This document shows, in pieces, positions 55,698 through 64,000 of a stretch of DNA of 64,000 nt. The position numbers and the translations under genes were made by a program. The notes beneath the pieces are model-generated. The model was not told where the DNA came from and did no database searches. It saw only the letters and a list, made by a program, of their open reading frames with translations. This DNA comes from Methylobacterium sp. R2-1. Its GTDB lineage: Bacteria; Pseudomonadota; Alphaproteobacteria; Rhizobiales; Beijerinckiaceae. Each line of letters starts with the position of its first letter. Within the stretch, counting starts at the first letter, position 1. Where the stretch lies: contig NZ_JACHWM010000006.1 of assembly GCF_014191355.1 (NCBI RefSeq), positions 62,001-126,000 on the forward strand. Direction: 5' to 3'.

Positions 55698-56310
55698 CAG
55701 GTCGGTCCCGCCTCGCTTCGCTCCGATCGCGGCCATGCCATCCTAATCGTCTCGATGTTTGTCGGCGGAGATCAGGTTCGCGGGCGCCGCTCACGCCGAT
55801 GACGAACCCCGACTTCTTCCAGCACGACGAACCGAACTGCGGAGATCACGCCAGTGCGCCGAAGCACCGCTCAGGGGCATCACGCGTGTGCGTGAGAACG
55901 TCCATTTCTGTCTTCTATCGGCGCAAAATCACCGCGCCAAGCACCAAACATATCGGAGCCGCGATTACCTCAGCTCCGAAAAATAACCTAAGGCGCATTT
56001 CGCGAGTATATTTTATTTTAGATTGCTAGGATCGAATTATTACAACCTTGAGTAAAGAGAGTTTAGCCGCTCTGTACCAATCTCCGACGGCCTCTTTTCA
56101 AAGGCTCAGTATTAAGCGAGGCGCGGCGGCCCACCACTTGGCGGCCGCTTGTCGGTATATGGGAACTAGGCTAATGGCCCGAAGCCAACCGCCGGGGTTC
56201 GTGTTCCGCGCCTCGCACGTTCGATCTGGGCCCAGTCTGTGGCCGGAGTCGGTCGGGCGGCCGGTGTCGATGGAACGGCCATCTCGCCCGCAAACGATGG
56301 GAAGCATCAA
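55698..56310. other. Divergent intergenic region with an A+T-rich core
   Basis: This 613-base gap separates the leftward sugar operon from the rightward LegB-type gene and should hold both promoters. The core (about 55970-56060) is A+T-rich (GTATATTTTATTTTAG), unlike its GC-rich surroundings. A rightward frame at 55799-56029 has no recognisable features and atypical codon use, so I do not call it. No transposase or attachment site is seen. Confidence 0.5.
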
Positions 56311-57306
56311 TTGACCCTTTCCGGAAAACGGGTGCTCATTACGGGTGCGGGCGGCTTCATCGGAAGCCACCTCGCCGAGGAAGCTGTCCGGCAGGGCGCG
56401 ACGGTGCGGGCGTTGCTTCACTACAACGCCATGCGGGATCGCGGGAATCTGTCCCACGTCGCCCCTGAGATCGATCGCGAGATCGACTACGTCTTCGGCG
56501 ATATCATCGACCCGGAATACGTTCAGGCAATCACCGAGGGCGTCGATGTCATCTTCCATCTCGCCGCCCTGATCGCGATTCCGTACTCGTATCTGGCGCC
56601 GCGCAACTATGTGAAGGTCAATGTCGAGGGCACGCTCAACGTGCTCGAAGCGGCGCGTCGGCACGGGGTTCAGCGGGTCGTCCATACCAGCACGTCGGAA
56701 GTCTACGGGACAGCGCAGTACGTCCCGATCGACGAGCTGCATCCGCTCCAGGGGCAATCGCCCTACTCCGCCTCGAAGATCGGTGCTGACAAGATCGCCG
56801 AGTCCTATCACCGGTCCTTCGACGTTCCGGTGGTGACCGTTCGCCCGTTCAACACCTACGGGCCGCGCCAGTCGGCCCGCGCCTTCATCCCGACCGTGAT
56901 CATGCAGGCGCTGGAGCCGGAGCGGACGGCGATCAAGCTCGGCTCGACCACGCCGGTTCGGGACCTGACCTTCGCCACCGATACCGCGAACGGCTTCCTG
57001 ACCGCGGCGGTGACCCCGGGCCTTGAGGGCGGCACCTTCAACCTCGGCGTCGGCTCCGGCCAAACGGTCGGTGAGGTGGCGGCCATGATCCTCGAGATCG
57101 TCGGCTCGAAGGCCGTGATCGAGACGGACGAGCAGCGCATCCGCCCGAGCAAGAGCGAGGTCGAGCGGCTGATCTCGGACAACCGCCTCTTCCAGGCGCA
57201 GTCCGGTTGGACGCCGAAGGTTGGCCTGCGCGAGGGATTGGAGCGGACGATCGAGCACTTCCGGTCCCATCACGACCGGCGCGACGTCGATCGCTACGTC
57301 GTCTGA
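56311..57306 (+). CDS. NAD-dependent 4,6-dehydratase, LegB type
   Basis: A 331-residue extended short-chain dehydrogenase acting on a nucleotide sugar. The NAD motif is ITGAGGFIGSHLAEEAVRQG. Typical LegB segments follow: RALLHYNAMRDRGNL, IFHLAALIAIPYSYLAP, HTSTSEVYGTAQYVPI, SPYSASKIGADKIAESY (YxxxK) and VTVRPFNTYGPRQSARAFIP. LegB makes the first deoxy-keto sugar in legionaminic-type synthesis. TTG 56311, with GGGAAG seven bases ahead, gives the family start; the frame is open back to a GTG at 56239. The nucleotidyltransferase gene follows after 10 bases. No legionaminic synthase is in the window, so the final sugar is open. Confidence 0.87.
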   Translation: MTLSGKRVLITGAGGFIGSHLAEEAVRQGATVRALLHYNAMRDRGNLSHVAPEIDREIDYVFGDIIDPEYVQAITEGVDVIFHLAALIAIPYSYLAPRNYVKVNVEGTLNVLEAARRHGVQRVVHTSTSEVYGTAQYVPIDELHPLQGQSPYSASKIGADKIAESYHRSFDVPVVTVRPFNTYGPRQSARAFIPTVIMQALEPERTAIKLGSTTPVRDLTFATDTANGFLTAAVTPGLEGGTFNLGVGSGQTVGEVAAMILEIVGSKAVIETDEQRIRPSKSEVERLISDNRLFQAQSGWTPKVGLREGLERTIEHFRSHHDRRDVDRYVV

Positions 57307-57316
57307 GAGCAGAGCG

Positions 57317-58033
57317 ATGAAAGCCATCATTCTCGCGGGCGGCAAGGGCACGCGCCTGATGCCCTACACCGCCGTCATGCCCAAACCGCTGATGCCGATC
57401 GGCGAGATGCCGATCCTCGAACTGTTGCTGCGCCAGTTGCGCCAGCACGGGGTGACGGACGTCATCCTGGCCGTGAACCATCTCCATCATCTCATCCGGA
57501 GCTTCTTCACGGACGGATCGAATCTCGGTCTCAACATCACCTACAAGGTCGAGGACAAGCCGCTGGGCACGAGCGGGCCGATCGCCGCCAATCTTGAGCA
57601 ACTGCCCGACCACTTCATCGTGACGAACGGAGACCTTCTGACGACACTGAACTTCTCGGCGATGGTGCGCGAGCACCTAGAGCGCGGCGCCGCCGCCACG
57701 ATCGCGACGCATCGCCGGACCCTGCAGGCCGATTTCGGGGCGCTGACCGTGGCGCCGGACCTGACGGTGTCGGAGTATCGCGAGAAGCCGTCGATGCATT
57801 TTGAGGCCTCGATGGGCCTCTACGTCCTCTCGAAGAAGGCCGTGGCGCCCCTCATTCCGGCCGATACCTTCTTCGATATGCCCGATCTCGTGCGCGCGCT
57901 TCTGGCGTCGTCGCAGAAGGTCGTGAGTTATGTCGAGGATTGCGACTGGATCGATATCGGTCGGCCGGACGATTATGCCCGTGCTCAGGAGCAGTTCACG
58001 GCTCGGCCCGAACATTTCCTCGCACCGGCCTGA
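57317..58033 (+). CDS. Sugar-phosphate nucleotidyltransferase
   Basis: A 238-residue enzyme that joins an NTP to a sugar-1-phosphate. The signature ILAGGKGTRLMPYTAVMPKP with the metal and nucleotide residues is intact, then PILELLLRQLRQHGVTDVIL, FIVTNGDLLTT and WIDIGRPDDYARAQEQF. It is short, like the GDP-mannose or GDP-heptose type (no left-handed helix domain). In a pair with a LegB-type dehydratase a LegF/PtmE-like role making a GDP- or CMP-activated precursor is plausible. ATG 57317, 10 bases after the LegB stop. The exact sugar and nucleotide are unknown. Confidence 0.85.
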   Translation: MKAIILAGGKGTRLMPYTAVMPKPLMPIGEMPILELLLRQLRQHGVTDVILAVNHLHHLIRSFFTDGSNLGLNITYKVEDKPLGTSGPIAANLEQLPDHFIVTNGDLLTTLNFSAMVREHLERGAAATIATHRRTLQADFGALTVAPDLTVSEYREKPSMHFEASMGLYVLSKKAVAPLIPADTFFDMPDLVRALLASSQKVVSYVEDCDWIDIGRPDDYARAQEQFTARPEHFLAPA

Positions 58034-58041
58034 AAACCCGG

Positions 58042-58071
58042 CTGCCGGTCCCTCCTCCATCCGGCCGGCAG
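58042..58071. terminator. Weak inverted repeat between convergent sugar operons
   Basis: CTGCCGG (58042-58048) pairs with CCGGCAG (58065-58071) across a 16-base loop between the stops of the nucleotidyltransferase and the epimerase genes. It is short and has no T-run. Confidence 0.3.
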
Positions 58072-58107
58072 GCTGGTTGCCTGGGGAACGGCCGGACGCA
58101 ATAGGGA

Positions 58108-59076
58108 TCAAGAGCGCCCGATCCGCAAAGCGTAGCTCGCCTCCAGGCCATCGACGAGGTCGATGCGCGGCGCCCAGTCGAGTGCGATGCGGGCGGCGTT
58201 GTTGTCGCAGACGAGGTGATCGGACGCCGCGCCGGATGGCTCTTCGACCGGCCGAACCGTGACACGGCGGTCCGGTTCGCTGCGCCGTACGGCAGCGACC
58301 GCGGCCTCCGCGAGTTGTCGAACTGAATATCCGGCACCGGAACTGACGTTCAGTGTGCGGCCTGGCGGCAGGTCTGGCCGGAGAGCCGCAGCGAGCAGCG
58401 CGTCGACCGCGTCTTGGACGTAGATGTAGTCGCGGACCGGATGCAGAGCGCGAAGCACGATCTCGTCCGATCTGCCCAGCTGACGCAGCAGGGTAGTCAC
58501 CACCGTGTCCGTCATCTGGTCGGGGCCGTAGATGTTGGACGGGCGGAGGGTCACGGCCCATCGCCCGGTCGCGACATAGGCGGCGACCAGGGCTTCCGCC
58601 GCGATCTTCGAGGCGGCGTAGATGCTGCGACCGCGCGGTGGGTGGCTCTCATCAAGCGCAATCTGCAATCCCGTTCCATAGACGGCGGCGGAGCTGACGA
58701 AGACGAGGCGGGCGACCGTCTGCGCCGCACAGGCGGTCAGGACATTGCAGGTGCCGGTGACGTTCGCATCTGTGAAGTCCCGGAACGATCCGCCGCCGCC
58801 GCCGCGTCCAGCGAGATGGAAGACGATGTCCGCGCCCGTTGCTGCCCGGACGACGGCCACTTCGTCCAGGAGATCGCCGCGTAGGAGGGTGATGCGGCCG
58901 GCACGCTCCAACTCGCCGCCTCGGACATCGGACCTCCTGTCCGCCTCCGGATCGCGCTTAAGGACCACGATCTCGGCTCCGAGCGGAATCAGGGCCCGGA
59001 CCAGATGCTGGCCGAGGAACCCCGAGCCTCCCGTGATGAGCACCCGGACGCCGTTGAACGAAAGTGGGGCGGCCAT
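58108..59076 (-). CDS. NAD-dependent sugar-nucleotide epimerase/dehydratase
   Basis: A 322-residue extended short-chain dehydrogenase. The NAD motif is ITGGSGFLGQHLVRAL, with FHLAGRGGGGGSF, ANVTGTCNVL, FVSSAAVYGT, YAASKIAAEALV (YxxxK) and the C-terminal RDYIYVQDAVDALL. It resembles GalE-type epimerases and GDP-sugar dehydratases; activity cannot be fixed from motifs. ATG 59076 lies 8 bases after the stop of the upstream glycosyltransferase gene; the frame is open to 59271. It is the last gene of the right-edge glycan cluster. Confidence 0.85.
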   Translation of the reverse strand: MAAPLSFNGVRVLITGGSGFLGQHLVRALIPLGAEIVVLKRDPEADRRSDVRGGELERAGRITLLRGDLLDEVAVVRAATGADIVFHLAGRGGGGGSFRDFTDANVTGTCNVLTACAAQTVARLVFVSSAAVYGTGLQIALDESHPPRGRSIYAASKIAAEALVAAYVATGRWAVTLRPSNIYGPDQMTDTVVTTLLRQLGRSDEIVLRALHPVRDYIYVQDAVDALLAAALRPDLPPGRTLNVSSGAGYSVRQLAEAAVAAVRRSEPDRRVTVRPVEEPSGAASDHLVCDNNAARIALDWAPRIDLVDGLEASYALRIGRS

Positions 59077-59084
59077 CCCGGTCC

Positions 59085-61121
59085 TCAAGCGGCGTCCTGG
59101 GCATTGGCGCGGGGAGGAGCGAGCAGCCATTTCAGGAGCAGCGGCGACAGGTCGGCCGGGCGGCGTGACGACGCATTGTCTTTGGCCGTGGGCCAGGACC
59201 AGCCGATCCGCTCGGCGCTGCGCACGACGGGAGCAGTGGAGAGGCGGCCATACAGGTCGAGAAGGCCGCATTCCCCCATCGATTCGTCGATCATGAGGCG
59301 GTCGCTCCGACGCATCAAGATCCCGCCGGGGCGGGCCACCGGACCGATTAGGGCACGACGGTCGAAGGCGTCGGCCGGGTAGTCCCGCAGGATCGCCCCG
59401 AACGCGTCGAGTTCCGACCAGAGGCCGACCGCGAGGTCAGCTTCTGGCGTCGCCTGCAACATCAGGAAGAGGCGGCGCAGGGCCGCGCCCTCGACACTGT
59501 CACCTTCGCTGATCAGCATGAGCGCTGCCGCACGCGACCGGTCCAGCGCTTCGTTGATCGCCGCAGCCGTATCCGTGCTCCCTGCGCGGAGCGTGGTCGC
59601 GCCGGGGTGGAAACTGCGCAGAAGCTGCGGCAGGTCTTCGAGCTCCCGACCGGGCTCGACCAGGATCGTCACGGCAAGCCCATCTGCATCCGGCGTGCGC
59701 AAAGCCGTCAGGCTCCGTTCGAGCGCACCCCGATCCCGCCCGGCCCACACGACGATCTCGATATCGTTTTCGGCAGGTGGTGGCGCCACCGAGCGCCAGA
59801 TCCGGGCCGGGGCCAAGTTCAGCGGATCGGCCGCGTGTGCGCGCTCGAGGTGGTCCGGATTGGCGCGGCCCGATCCGGCCGGAGCGGAAGCGATCACGTC
59901 CGCGAAGAAGTCGTTGCGGGGCGCCGGCCATCCGCCCGTTAGGATGTTCTTGCGCAGGTGGCGGCTGCGCGTCTCGTACTCACTGAGCAGACGCTTCAGT
60001 TTGGCAGCGGCGTCGGCGAGATCTTCGGGGTCGATGATCGGCGGCGCGATGCTGGCATGCCGTGCCTGGAGGAAGGCCGCGGCGCCTGCTTGCTTCGACA
60101 ACAGAACGGGCGCCCCCGACATGGTCGCCTCGACCGCGACGTAGTTGAAAGCGTCGGAGCGGGATGGGATGACGATGACCGACCGGCCGCGGAAGGCCCG
60201 CGACCACAGTTCCTCATGGCCGATCTCGCCGAGATACTCGGCGGGGACCTGCCGTTCGCGAGCGAGATCGAGGACCGTCTCGGACCAGCGCGGGCCCGAG
60301 GCAGCCCAGGGATTGTCCGGACCGCAGAGATAGCAGTTCCGGTAGAGTGATCGGGGAATCCGAGAGGCGATCTCGATGAAGAGGTCAGGCCCCTTATTCC
60401 GGTCGAGACGTCCGACGAACCAGAGATCGGGCGGTCCCTCACCCGGAGGGCGGGCTGCGGGTGGCGCTACCTTGTCGAGCGCGTCGTGCATGTCGATGAC
60501 CGCCGAGGGCCTCGTTCGGTCGTTCTCGGCGGCATGAAGATCCGAGATTGTATAGCTCACGTCGGCTCCGGCGATGCAGCGCCGCTCCAGATCCTCGAGC
60601 CGCTCGACCACCGCGTCCGGGACCTCGGAGGCGTAGGCGTTCCGGTTACTGACGCTCAGCCAGCCCAGCATACCCAGCGAGACCGTTCCGACCCCGATGC
60701 CGAAGGCGGCGAAGATCGGGCGGATGAGATGGGCCACTGGGAAGAACGAGGGCACCTCGACGACGTCGAGGAACCGGCCCTGGAGCGGTACGGCGATCTG
60801 ACAGACAATGAGCGCGTAGAATTGCTCCTCGGAGCCCTCGATCTTCAGCGCACCGAGGAGATCCCAGGGAGTCAGGAAGCGGTCGAAACCGTAGGGATGC
60901 GCGTTGGCGGGAAGCCGGGACCGGACGTCGCCCGCGAGGTCACGGCCTCGCGAGGGATAGATGAAGGTCCAATCCGGATGCCGCTCGATCACGCGGCGAT
61001 AGAACGTCTGCCCGCCGCCGAGCGCCGAGTAGAAGTCGAAGTCGCAGATCAGCGCGCGGATCGGCCGGCGCCCGGCCGGCGATCCGGCTGCGGCCGGTAT
61101 GTTCATCTGAAGAGCCGCCAT
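59085..61121 (-). CDS. Two-part glycosyltransferase: GT4-like then GT2-like
   Basis: A 678-residue protein. The N-terminal half is a GT-B fold glycosyltransferase of family GT4: LICDFDFYSALGGGQTFY, DLWFVGRLDRNKGPDLFIEIA near residue 231, GEIGHEELWSRAFRG and VEATMSGAPVLLSKQAGAAAFL with the conserved Glu. From about residue 450 a second region follows that resembles a GT2-like fold (IEIVVWAGRDRGALERSLTAL, MLISEGDSVEGAALRRLFLML), possibly without the usual DxD. ATG 61121 has GAAG just upstream; ATG 61106 overlaps the preceding stop as ATGA and is equally possible. It is one of three overlapping transferase genes. Confidence 0.8.
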   Translation of the reverse strand: MAALQMNIPAAAGSPAGRRPIRALICDFDFYSALGGGQTFYRRVIERHPDWTFIYPSRGRDLAGDVRSRLPANAHPYGFDRFLTPWDLLGALKIEGSEEQFYALIVCQIAVPLQGRFLDVVEVPSFFPVAHLIRPIFAAFGIGVGTVSLGMLGWLSVSNRNAYASEVPDAVVERLEDLERRCIAGADVSYTISDLHAAENDRTRPSAVIDMHDALDKVAPPAARPPGEGPPDLWFVGRLDRNKGPDLFIEIASRIPRSLYRNCYLCGPDNPWAASGPRWSETVLDLARERQVPAEYLGEIGHEELWSRAFRGRSVIVIPSRSDAFNYVAVEATMSGAPVLLSKQAGAAAFLQARHASIAPPIIDPEDLADAAAKLKRLLSEYETRSRHLRKNILTGGWPAPRNDFFADVIASAPAGSGRANPDHLERAHAADPLNLAPARIWRSVAPPPAENDIEIVVWAGRDRGALERSLTALRTPDADGLAVTILVEPGRELEDLPQLLRSFHPGATTLRAGSTDTAAAINEALDRSRAAALMLISEGDSVEGAALRRLFLMLQATPEADLAVGLWSELDAFGAILRDYPADAFDRRALIGPVARPGGILMRRSDRLMIDESMGECGLLDLYGRLSTAPVVRSAERIGWSWPTAKDNASSRRPADLSPLLLKWLLAPPRANAQDAA

Positions 61122-62710
61122 TTTTTCTTCGCAGGGATCGAGGCTGGCGCTGCCAGGACAGAGAACGGCGCCGGTGCGGAGGGAGCCGCTTCGCCGGACG
61201 CCGGCTCGGCCTGGGGCGGCGCATCCGATCTGACCCAGGCGAGATAGGCGCCCGGATAGAAGCTTGGCGCGGCTTCGGTTCGGCGCAGGCGGTTGTATTC
61301 GGAAGCCCACCGCGTCCGGATCGACGCGATTTCGGCCCGCACGGTCGACGCCGTCGCGTCCGCGGGCAGAATCCAGGTATAGGGCCGGTCCGCTAGGCGC
61401 AGACCGAGTCCGCATGCGGCGCTGGCCAGGATCGGCAAACCCTGCGCCATGGCGGCCGAGACCCGGAAGTCGAACGCCTCCGGCGCTGGACCCGGGAACC
61501 AGACGAGGTGCGGGCGCAGGATGCAAACCAGCCGGTTGAGATCAAGGCGATTGGCCGGGCCGAGATTCCGCAGACCAACGGGAGGCGCCGCCAGCGTCCC
61601 GTCGAGGCCGAAGAAGCGCGCCGCAAGATTCCCGTCGCGGCCTGCGGCGGCGGTCTCCGCCACGAGCTGCTTCTCCGGCTCCGAGGCTCCATCCCAGATC
61701 AGGATGCGCAGATCCTCGTCCGCGTCGAGGCGAGCCGGGTGCACACGGAACAGGCTGGGCCTACGCGCCTCGGGATCAAGGCCGGTCGTGATGTGCTGTC
61801 CCGGCAGCCCGGCGCGCAATGCGGCCAGCATCGTGTCGCCACAGGCAACGACGCGGGCAGCCTGCTGGGCGAGGGCCTGCATCGTCTCGTCCGTAGCCCT
61901 GTCGCTATCCTTTTGTGCAGAAGGGACTGTCATCGGGGTCAGATCGAAGGGACAGCCGAGCGCTGCGAGGGCCGCCCGAGTGGCGGGCAGGAACCGGGTC
62001 GCGAGCAGATCGATCCGGCCGATCCGAAGGGTCTGCGCGATCGAGGACAAAGCCGAATCGGGCGGCCGGATCGTCACGGCTCCCGCTGCGTCCAGCGGGC
62101 CGGAGGAGATGGAGAACTGTCCGTCCTCGATCCAGCCGAGCAGGACATGAACCCGGCGGCGGGCACTTTCCTGGAGGCGGGCGGCGAACTGCTCCGCGAA
62201 CCCGTTCCTCTCTTCCAGCAGCAGGAGCAGGGTCGGCCGGCTCGGATGCAGCCCCTCCACCAGCCGTTCGAGGTTCTCGCGCTCGGTCAGGGCGGAAGCG
62301 GTGGCGAGCGGCCCGAGCGGCAGGCCGACCGGGATGCTTCGCAGAGTCTCCTGCGAGATCTCGATGACCTTCTTCGGATCGAAGCCGTAGCGTTCGAATT
62401 GCGCCGCATCGATGACGAGATGCCGGGTCTCCTGCCCGGGCTCCGCGCTGACCACGAGGTGGACCGACGTGCCTCCCTTTGCGCGGACCAGCCGGCTGCC
62501 CGGACCTAGCACGCTTCCCTCCGGCAGCCGCGCGCAGGCGGCATCGATCAGGAAGGCATCGTCGCGGAAGAGCGCCCGCAGGACGTCGATCCCAGTGATG
62601 TAGTGGCGCTCGTCACCAAAGACGAGCCAGATTTGGTGCTCGCCGGGAATCTGGACACGCACCCCGTCGAAATCGGGCGTGTCGACGAGCGGATCAGGCT
62701 GCGACGACAT
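61103..62710 (-). CDS. Glycosyltransferase-like protein, GT-B type
   Basis: A 535-residue protein with an N-terminal part of about 130 residues lacking known motifs (HQIWLVFGDERHYITGIDVLR) and a C-terminal part with glycosyltransferase features: DEDLRILIWDGASEPEKQLV, LVWFPGPAPEAFDFRVSAAMAQGLPILAS and GLGLRLADRPYTWILP. Catalytic assignment is not certain, but position between two transferases supports the call. ATG 62710 lies inside the 3' end of the gene upstream (17-base overlap). It ends with a basic tail, IPAKKKWRLFR. Surface polysaccharide assembly is the likely role. Confidence 0.65.
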   Translation of the reverse strand: MSSQPDPLVDTPDFDGVRVQIPGEHQIWLVFGDERHYITGIDVLRALFRDDAFLIDAACARLPEGSVLGPGSRLVRAKGGTSVHLVVSAEPGQETRHLVIDAAQFERYGFDPKKVIEISQETLRSIPVGLPLGPLATASALTERENLERLVEGLHPSRPTLLLLLEERNGFAEQFAARLQESARRRVHVLLGWIEDGQFSISSGPLDAAGAVTIRPPDSALSSIAQTLRIGRIDLLATRFLPATRAALAALGCPFDLTPMTVPSAQKDSDRATDETMQALAQQAARVVACGDTMLAALRAGLPGQHITTGLDPEARRPSLFRVHPARLDADEDLRILIWDGASEPEKQLVAETAAAGRDGNLAARFFGLDGTLAAPPVGLRNLGPANRLDLNRLVCILRPHLVWFPGPAPEAFDFRVSAAMAQGLPILASAACGLGLRLADRPYTWILPADATASTVRAEIASIRTRWASEYNRLRRTEAAPSFYPGAYLAWVRSDAPPQAEPASGEAAPSAPAPFSVLAAPASIPAKKKWRLFR

Positions 62711-64000
62711 CAAGCCGGCTCGACATGCCGAGAGAGGAGATGACGTCACTGTGAGTCTCGACGGCTCGGGTCAAGGCGATGGAGAGGGCTTCTCGGCGTA
62801 CGACGAGGCCGGAGAGCGGCCCGAGCGGATCTGCGCCGGGTTCGGCCGCGGTCTGCGGGATCGCTGTGCCGTCGAGATTGGGATCGCGCAGGAGGCGGGC
62901 GATCGCCGTCCAGAAGGTGGCGACGGGCACGCTCTGCGGGAGGAACGCGAGGATCGGGGCGTCGAGCCCGGCGAGAGTCCGGGCGAGCAGATCCTTCAGG
63001 GCGATCGGGCTGCCGATAACCTCGTCGGGCGACTCGTTCACAAGCGAGTCGGCGAGGAGCAGGAGGTGTTGGTCGGGCGAGGCGTCCACGATAAGGAAGG
63101 CGAGGTCGAGGCCGCTGCTCGCGAGCTCTGCCTTCGCGACGGCCGCCTCACGCACTCCGCGACTGCTCAAAACAATCCCAACCGGGAACTTCGCCGCCCG
63201 TCGGCGGATCAGTGCATCGGCGCCCTGCTTAGCGCTGTCATAGCCGGTGGCCTGGAGGAAGTCTCTGGCACGCAGGAGGAATGCCATCTCTGAGCCGGAA
63301 TGCGAGCGCGCCTTCTCCTCCGGCACCTGCTCCAGCATCTCCATCCAGAGAAGGTTCGCCTCCTCGATATGGCGGCGCCCGAGTGACCCCTGCCCCGCAT
63401 GGACCCGGTGCCGAACCAGGGTTCCGGGCACGTAGACGAAGGGGTAATGCATCGCGAGCCGCCACCACAGCTCGTAGTCCTGGGTCGTCGGCATTCCAAT
63501 GTCGAAGCCGCCGTGGCGCTCCAAGAGGGCGCGTTCGAGCAGAACGGTGCAGCCGTTGATGCGGCCCTCGAGGATCGCCCAGAGCGGCTGATCACTGCGA
63601 TAGCCCGTGTTGGTTTCGATTTCGGTGAGGACGGTGCCGTTCTCGGTCATCGTGGCATAGCCGCCGAAGATCACGCAGGGACCAGGCTGGGCCGCGAGGG
63701 CCTTCATCTGTACCTCGACCTTGCGCGGATCGTAGAGGTCGTCGTGGCTGAGCCACGTCAGATACCGGCCGGTCATCGCGGCGATGCCGGTGTTGAGGGC
63801 CGCGGCGACCCCGCCGTTCTCCCGACGCAGGTAGCGGATCCGGTCGCCAAAGGAGCGACAGACCCGCTCGGTATGGCCGTCGTCATCCGAGCCGTCGTCG
63901 ATCACGAGCACCTCGATCGCCGGCCACGTCTGCGCGAGCGCGCTCTCGATGGCCTGGGTCAGGAAGTAGCCGCCGTTGTAGACGGGGATGAGGATCGTCA
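62694..64000 (-). CDS. GT2-family glycosyltransferase, cut by the right edge
   Basis: The C-terminal 435 residues of a leftward glycosyltransferase whose start lies beyond the window. The reading frame is open to base 64000, where it begins TILIPVYNGGYFLTQAIESA, the standard GT2 start, followed by VLVIDDGSDD. Further marks are NGGVAAALNTGI, WLSHDDLYDPRK (metal-binding Asp pair), TTQDYELWWRLAM and GTLVRHRVHAGQGS. After about residue 265 comes a second part without clear motifs (GIVLSSRGVREAAVAKAEL). It overlaps the next gene by 17 bases, so the three transferases are translated as one operon. Missing only about the first few residues. Confidence 0.85.
   Translation of the reverse strand, partial: TILIPVYNGGYFLTQAIESALAQTWPAIEVLVIDDGSDDDGHTERVCRSFGDRIRYLRRENGGVAAALNTGIAAMTGRYLTWLSHDDLYDPRKVEVQMKALAAQPGPCVIFGGYATMTENGTVLTEIETNTGYRSDQPLWAILEGRINGCTVLLERALLERHGGFDIGMPTTQDYELWWRLAMHYPFVYVPGTLVRHRVHAGQGSLGRRHIEEANLLWMEMLEQVPEEKARSHSGSEMAFLLRARDFLQATGYDSAKQGADALIRRRAAKFPVGIVLSSRGVREAAVAKAELASSGLDLAFLIVDASPDQHLLLLADSLVNESPDEVIGSPIALKDLLARTLAGLDAPILAFLPQSVPVATFWTAIARLLRDPNLDGTAIPQTAAEPGADPLGPLSGLVVRREALSIALTRAVETHSDVISSLGMSSRLDVVAA

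Noticed and set aside
55799..56029. 76-codon rightward frame in the divergent sugar region
   Set aside because: Codon use and composition are unlike neighbours, with no motif or ribosome-binding site.

Overview
The window is a GC-rich (about two thirds G+C) alphaproteobacterial chromosome segment. Gene content points to a Methylobacterium/Methylorubrum-type organism: a malyl-CoA lyase of the Chloroflexus type, HspQ, several chemoreceptors, an HWE-family histidine kinase, Phenol_MetA_deg-type outer-membrane protein and many small genus-type proteins. The organism assignment is inference from gene families and base composition, not from a marker gene. No rRNA, tRNA or CRISPR array was seen.

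Layout. 0.5-5 kb: an RND efflux adaptor/permease pair. 5-10 kb: small protein, GGDEF cyclase, hspQ, malyl-CoA lyase and a patatin-like phospholipase. 10-13 kb: a plasmid-like replication block made of a HARE-HTH protein gene, a RepA-type initiator gene, seven 16-bp iterons with helically phased spacing, an A+T-richer stretch and a DnaA-box match, directly followed by mazG. 14-24 kb: housekeeping genes (small proteins, DoxX-like protein, rimO, a compact pabB-pabA-pabC operon, pncA, quinone reductase, a two-gene small-protein operon, a UbiH-type hydroxylase, DUF488). 24-31 kb: GH25 lysozyme lipoprotein, Crp-type regulator, a large HWE histidine kinase with a single-domain receiver, and a TetR-MFS unit with a clear operator. 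31-36 kb: a second RND pump with divergent adaptor. 36-50 kb: two membrane chemoreceptors and one soluble chemoreceptor-like protein, uvrA, an outer-membrane protein, a HtrA-fold protein that has lost its catalytic triad, and an RTX protein. 50-52 kb: trmFO.

52-64 kb is a surface-polysaccharide region. A leftward operon (GST, RmlD-type reductase, CapE-type dehydratase, non-hydrolysing 2-epimerase) looks like a UDP-2-acetamido-2,6-dideoxy-L-hexose pathway. Facing it are a LegB-type 4,6-dehydratase and a sugar nucleotidyltransferase. A second leftward cluster of three overlapping glycosyltransferase genes and an epimerase runs off the right edge.

The most unusual item is the RepA/iteron block, which looks like a plasmid-type origin sitting among chromosomal housekeeping genes. 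Other points of interest are the inactive HtrA-like protein, the soluble chemoreceptor with its sensor domain after the signalling segment, a three-copy intergenic repeat family, and the sugar-nucleotide operon with an embedded GST gene.
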